From assembly GCA_937889795.1 (NCBI GenBank), contig CALBZH010000577.1, positions 1 through 7,415 on the forward strand: DNA of 7,415 nt. The letters are read 5' to 3'. This stretch comes from an uncultured Syntrophobacteraceae bacterium. Lineage in GTDB: Bacteria; Desulfobacterota; Syntrophobacteria; Syntrophobacterales; Syntrophobacteraceae. A program made the translations under genes and the position numbers. The notes beneath the pieces were generated by a model. It saw only the letters and a list, made by a program, of their open reading frames with translations. It was not told the origin of the DNA and did not search any database. Below, piece by piece: positions 4,737 through 7,415 of this stretch. Position 1 is the first letter of the stretch; each line of letters starts with the position of its first letter.

Positions 4737-6608
4737 CTATATTCCCAGGGACGCACGCCATTCTTCGATTATTCCAGGATCAATCCTGTATTTCTTTGCT
4801 TCGGCTTCAATAGTGCTTTCACCATTCTCGATCACAGTCAAGATGGCCAAGCGCTCTTTGATCGAGAACTCCCTGGGAGCAAGCCCCAATAGCACGTTCT
4901 CCAGTAGCGTTGCAGACTCCTTGTCTATAAAACGTATCCCGAAAGTAGTCGTCGATGCCCTATATGAAGCCAGAACATTGAGGCTACTGACAGTCACCAC
5001 GTCATCCCGAATAATGATCCGAGAGTGCAGCGTAGGAAGCTGCAGTAGGATTCCCTTGCCATGGGTTGCAGCTCCCTTGATCATCTCCATCCTTTCTTGC
5101 AGGTATTTCCTGCCCTGGCTCCCTTCTGCTTTCTGTAACTTACCGTCCTCCAAAATGATGAGGTCGGAAAAGGCAACCAGGAATGTCGATGCAGTCGGAT
5201 TCTCTCGGTCCCGGACAATCCTCAAGCTGTCCTTGCTCTGACCGACGGTGTGGGAACACACTAGGCAACGAGTAGCGGAGTTGCGCAGCGCATTACCGCA
5301 CTCCGCCTCTACCGCATCACCCAACACGAACATACTGTCGCCAGTCGCCTCGGACATTCTGCCTTCGAGACTTTCCCGCACCCCTTCGAGCGCTTTCAGG
5401 ATGTCTGCACGCTTTTTCCCAGGCTTTGCCAGGAGGCGTTGAAGAGCACCTGTGATTTCAGCCATGGTAACCGCATGCTCGCCGTCACTCAGGAGAATAG
5501 AGATCTCCAGCCCAGACAGATCCTTACTTTCCGCAGTTTGCGAGTTGGTGGTATCGGTACGGCGAAAGTCATTGAGCCAGTTGAAACTGCCCAAGGCCAT
5601 ATGCCAGCCGAACTCGTCATCGTACAGAACGAGCTTCATGTCGGAATCGGTCCCATTCTCGTGGTGATGCACTTGGGGTGGTAGGGGGACCGTCATGCCG
5701 CCGCTGGCGGCGCTGGATGGATACCCAGGCACCAAGTGGATGCGCGCGCCGCAGTCTATGGATCTCAAAATGTCCTGGAGGGCTGACGTCTGCTCATGGC
5801 CGCTGAAAACGAAGACATGAGAGCGTGCCTTCGAAAGGACTCCCTTAAGCCACTCACAATGGGCATGGCGGGTCAACAGCCAATGTTCCGGCGAAAAAGA
5901 GCACTGGGGGATGGCTGGAGGAGCGCTGTTCTTGCTAAGAGGAGAAGGTTCCGCAACCTTCTCCAAGCGCGCAAGGTTGAAACGATGCCAAGGGGCCTCG
6001 ATATTGTTGATCATGATGAGGCTTTGGCCCTTCCTGCCGAGGATGCGCTTGACGGCGAGTCGGATCTTTTCACAGATGCCATCTCTGTGGCGTTCGGTGA
6101 ACAAGTAGTCAAGCCGCCTGCTTTTCTCCTTCCATTCATCGTGGTCGTAATAGCGTTGCCCAAAGACCACTTTGCTCCCTTCGGGAATGGGCTCCTTGAT
6201 GTTCTTAACGGACGCTGAGTATTCGTCCTCACCAGTCCCATCCTCTCCCGGGTCCACAAACTGGGTGATATTCACAAGGCTCTGGTTCCAGTCGTACCAT
6301 GCATTGCAGTTTGCCTGGACTATCTCGCTCCTTCGGTACTCGACGAGGTTATCCTTATGGTCCTTCCCCAAGTCGGAAACCTGGAGAATCTTCGCATCCA
6401 TTTCCAGCATTCTCTCTTTGAGCAGATCGAATGCGGATTCCACAATCATCCGGGTAGGCATTCCGAGTATTCGGGGTGCCTCCGAAAGGCGTCCGCCGGA
6501 TGCGATGAACTGCAGCAGAACCTGGTCGAAAGTACTGAAGACTCGATCTCGTGAGTATTGAAACGAGACAGAAAATCGCGTGCACGGATGAAAAAGCAGT
6601 TTCGACAT
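4737..6608 (-). CDS. PLD-like protein with degenerate HKD motifs flanked by two predicted HTH segments (623 aa); candidate nuclease partner of the upstream helicase
   Basis: Phospholipase D-superfamily nucleases use two HKD motifs (HxK...D...GSxN) that form one active site. The first here, at 323-344, reads DMK, then D330, then GSFNWL: the His is replaced by D323 while K325 and N343 remain. The second, at 528-544, reads HSR, then D535, then SSLN: H528 is kept, Lys is replaced by R530 and Gly by Ser. Residues 23-70 (FDQVLLQFIASGGRLSEAPR onward) look like a winged-helix/HTH. Residues 583-623 (AEAKKYRIDPGIIEEWRAS) look like a transposase-type HTH. No membrane segment or signal peptide is visible. 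The start at 6608 has a good Shine-Dalgarno overlapping the helicase stop, and the genes are 9 bp apart, so they are surely cotranscribed. Domain arrangement and context fit a MkoB-like (Mokosh) nuclease component. Whether it cuts nucleic acid is open, given the altered residues. Confidence 0.88.
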   Translation of the reverse strand: MSKLLFHPCTRFSVSFQYSRDRVFSTFDQVLLQFIASGGRLSEAPRILGMPTRMIVESAFDLLKERMLEMDAKILQVSDLGKDHKDNLVEYRRSEIVQANCNAWYDWNQSLVNITQFVDPGEDGTGEDEYSASVKNIKEPIPEGSKVVFGQRYYDHDEWKEKSRRLDYLFTERHRDGICEKIRLAVKRILGRKGQSLIMINNIEAPWHRFNLARLEKVAEPSPLSKNSAPPAIPQCSFSPEHWLLTRHAHCEWLKGVLSKARSHVFVFSGHEQTSALQDILRSIDCGARIHLVPGYPSSAASGGMTVPLPPQVHHHENGTDSDMKLVLYDDEFGWHMALGSFNWLNDFRRTDTTNSQTAESKDLSGLEISILLSDGEHAVTMAEITGALQRLLAKPGKKRADILKALEGVRESLEGRMSEATGDSMFVLGDAVEAECGNALRNSATRCLVCSHTVGQSKDSLRIVRDRENPTASTFLVAFSDLIILEDGKLQKAEGSQGRKYLQERMEMIKGAATHGKGILLQLPTLHSRIIIRDDVVTVSSLNVLASYRASTTTFGIRFIDKESATLLENVLLGLAPREFSIKERLAILTVIENGESTIEAEAKKYRIDPGIIEEWRASLGI

Positions 6609-6613
6609 AAAGA

Positions 6614-6620
6614 CTCCTTA
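6614..6620 (-). promoter_or_regulatory. Ribosome binding site of the PLD-like gene, overlapping the helicase stop codon
   Basis: On the minus strand the bases read TAAGGAG, ending 5 bases before the ATG at 6608. The TAA is the stop codon of the helicase gene. Sharing stop codon and Shine-Dalgarno points to translational coupling and roughly matched output of the two proteins. Confidence 0.8.
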
Positions 6621-7415
6621 GAACGTGGATCCGAAAAGATTGCTGGGGGTGACGAACCGAATATAAGGAGACGTGTTCGGGTCCGATGAAGCCATCTCTC
6701 CGAAAGCAGAGAGAAAATTTAGGAACTTGCACAGGTCTGCATTATTGGAATCCGCAGAGTAGCAAAGCTCAAAGTACCCATACGAGCCCACGATGATCAG
6801 GAGGCGTTGGGAGCGGGAAAGCATCACGTTAGCCCGCTGCGGATCGCGGATGAAACCGATGGTGTTGGGAGTGGCCGCCTGTAAATTGGATGTGTTGCGA
6901 ACCAAGCTCAAAATAACGATCTCGGCCTCGCCGCCTTGGAAGGAATCCACCGTGGACACCCAGCTCGAATGGCCCTTGCGGTTGAGAACGACGGGTCTGA
7001 ACTTTTCACCTAAAAGGCGGCTGGTCTCTTCTGGTTCTAGTATCTGTTTCAGCTCGTGAACCTGGTTTCGGTACGGCGTCAGGATGACGAGGGATGGTTT
7101 GCGTTGGGAGTCTGTCATACGCAGGGATTCCAGGATACGAAGAATGAGTTCCGCCTCTTTCCTGTTGGAGCGTCCCACATTGGAGTCTTGGATATAGTTT
7201 TCGCTGGTCGGAGTTGTCACCCATACACAGTTGCATCCCGCAAGGCAGGCCGGTTCCGCTACCGGGCTCGACTTGAGGGGGGATGGCGCGTGGCGGCATT
7301 CGGGGTCGCGAGTGATGTCGGCGGGTTTCAAGGTGTCCTGGTTTGGTGTTGCACCCGCATAAAACACACGCCGCAGGAGTTCGGTAACGATGGGCGGCAG
7401 ACGGTAAACCGTGTT
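6618..7415 (-). CDS. Upf1-like superfamily 1 DNA/RNA helicase, C-terminal part (partial, runs off the window)
   Basis: The reading frame is open to the window edge, so 265 C-terminal residues are visible and the true start lies beyond 7415. The GTG at 7367 is internal. Residues 4-8 (YRLPP) followed by RRVFYAG correspond to the YRMHP...FY.G segment of Upf1-like helicases. The conserved SNRKEAELILRIL is at 83-95 and TPYRNQV at 113-119. Motif V is at 154-172 (STVDSFQGGEAEIVILSLV). Motif VI is at 191-211 (DPQRANVMLSRSQ, LLIIVGS). This matches the AAA_12/COG1112 type, ATP-driven SF1 helicases acting on RNA or DNA. Walker A and B are outside the window and cannot be checked, nor can any N-terminal kinase domain such as I recall for Mokosh MkoA. 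It is the first visible gene of the operon, with the PLD-like gene 9 bp downstream. Confidence 0.92.
   Translation of the reverse strand, partial: NTVYRLPPIVTELLRRVFYAGATPNQDTLKPADITRDPECRHAPSPLKSSPVAEPACLAGCNCVWVTTPTSENYIQDSNVGRSNRKEAELILRILESLRMTDSQRKPSLVILTPYRNQVHELKQILEPEETSRLLGEKFRPVVLNRKGHSSWVSTVDSFQGGEAEIVILSLVRNTSNLQAATPNTIGFIRDPQRANVMLSRSQRLLIIVGSYGYFELCYSADSNNADLCKFLNFLSAFGEMASSDPNTSPYIRFVTPSNLFGSTF

Noticed and set aside
5697..5711. GCCGCC/GGCGGC hairpin with a 3-base loop.
   Set aside because: It lies inside the PLD-like coding region and is explained by Ala/Gly codons (AASGG). It is probably incidental.
5796..6218. 140-aa plus-strand frame opposite the PLD-like gene.
   Set aside because: It is antisense to a gene with clear motifs and operon context, and no domain is recognisable.
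7365..7367. GTG at 7367 as the helicase start.
   Set aside because: The frame remains open to 7415 and the upstream codons encode the conserved YRLPP segment, so the gene extends off the window.
1..7415. CRISPR array, tRNA, rRNA or insertion-sequence ends.
   Set aside because: I saw no regularly spaced direct repeats, no cloverleaf or rRNA-like stretch, and no transposase gene with terminal repeats.

Overview
This is bacterial or mobile-element DNA, probably from a metagenome assembly. Sampled stretches are about 50-55% GC, and good Shine-Dalgarno sites precede several genes. No rRNA, tRNA or lineage-diagnostic gene is present, so I assign no taxon. The gene content (a plasmid/phage-type primase-helicase, a helicase plus PLD-like pair, and an AT-richer orphan gene) is that of an accessory region. 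The first 40 bases are not biological: 7-40 is the Illumina TruSeq read-2 adapter and 1-6 looks like its index, so the contig starts inside a primase gene with its 5' end replaced by adapter.

Layout. (1) 42-2876, + strand: a 5'-truncated fusion of DnaG-type primase (CHC2-type zinc finger plus TOPRIM) with an SF2 helicase carrying a cysteine cluster like that of XPD/DinG helicases. A perfect 20-bp hairpin overlaps its stop codon. (2) 2925-3646, + strand: a short uncertain ORF, then an isochorismatase-family gene with an apparent in-frame internal deletion that removes the catalytic lysine region. (3) 3664-3699: a palindrome between convergent genes, probably a terminator. (4) 3707-4417, - strand: an unrecognised, cysteine-rich, AT-richer gene with faint ADP-ribosyltransferase-like features. 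(5) 4418-4736: a spacer without a clear gene. (6) 4737-7415, - strand: a tight two-gene operon. A Upf1-like (COG1112-type) SF1 helicase, whose N-terminal part lies beyond the window, is followed 9 bp later by a 623-residue protein with two degenerate PLD motifs between two predicted helix-turn-helix segments.

How the genes may work together. The helicase plus PLD-like pair has the composition I recall for the Mokosh anti-phage system. It is the best candidate defence system here, but the PLD protein lacks one of the two catalytic histidines and has Arg for one lysine, so it may be a divergent or nuclease-deficient relative. The downstream AT-rich gene on the same strand could be an accessory or effector component. 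The primase-helicase suggests that the island sits on, or derives from, a self-replicating or integrative element. These links are inferred from proximity and motifs.
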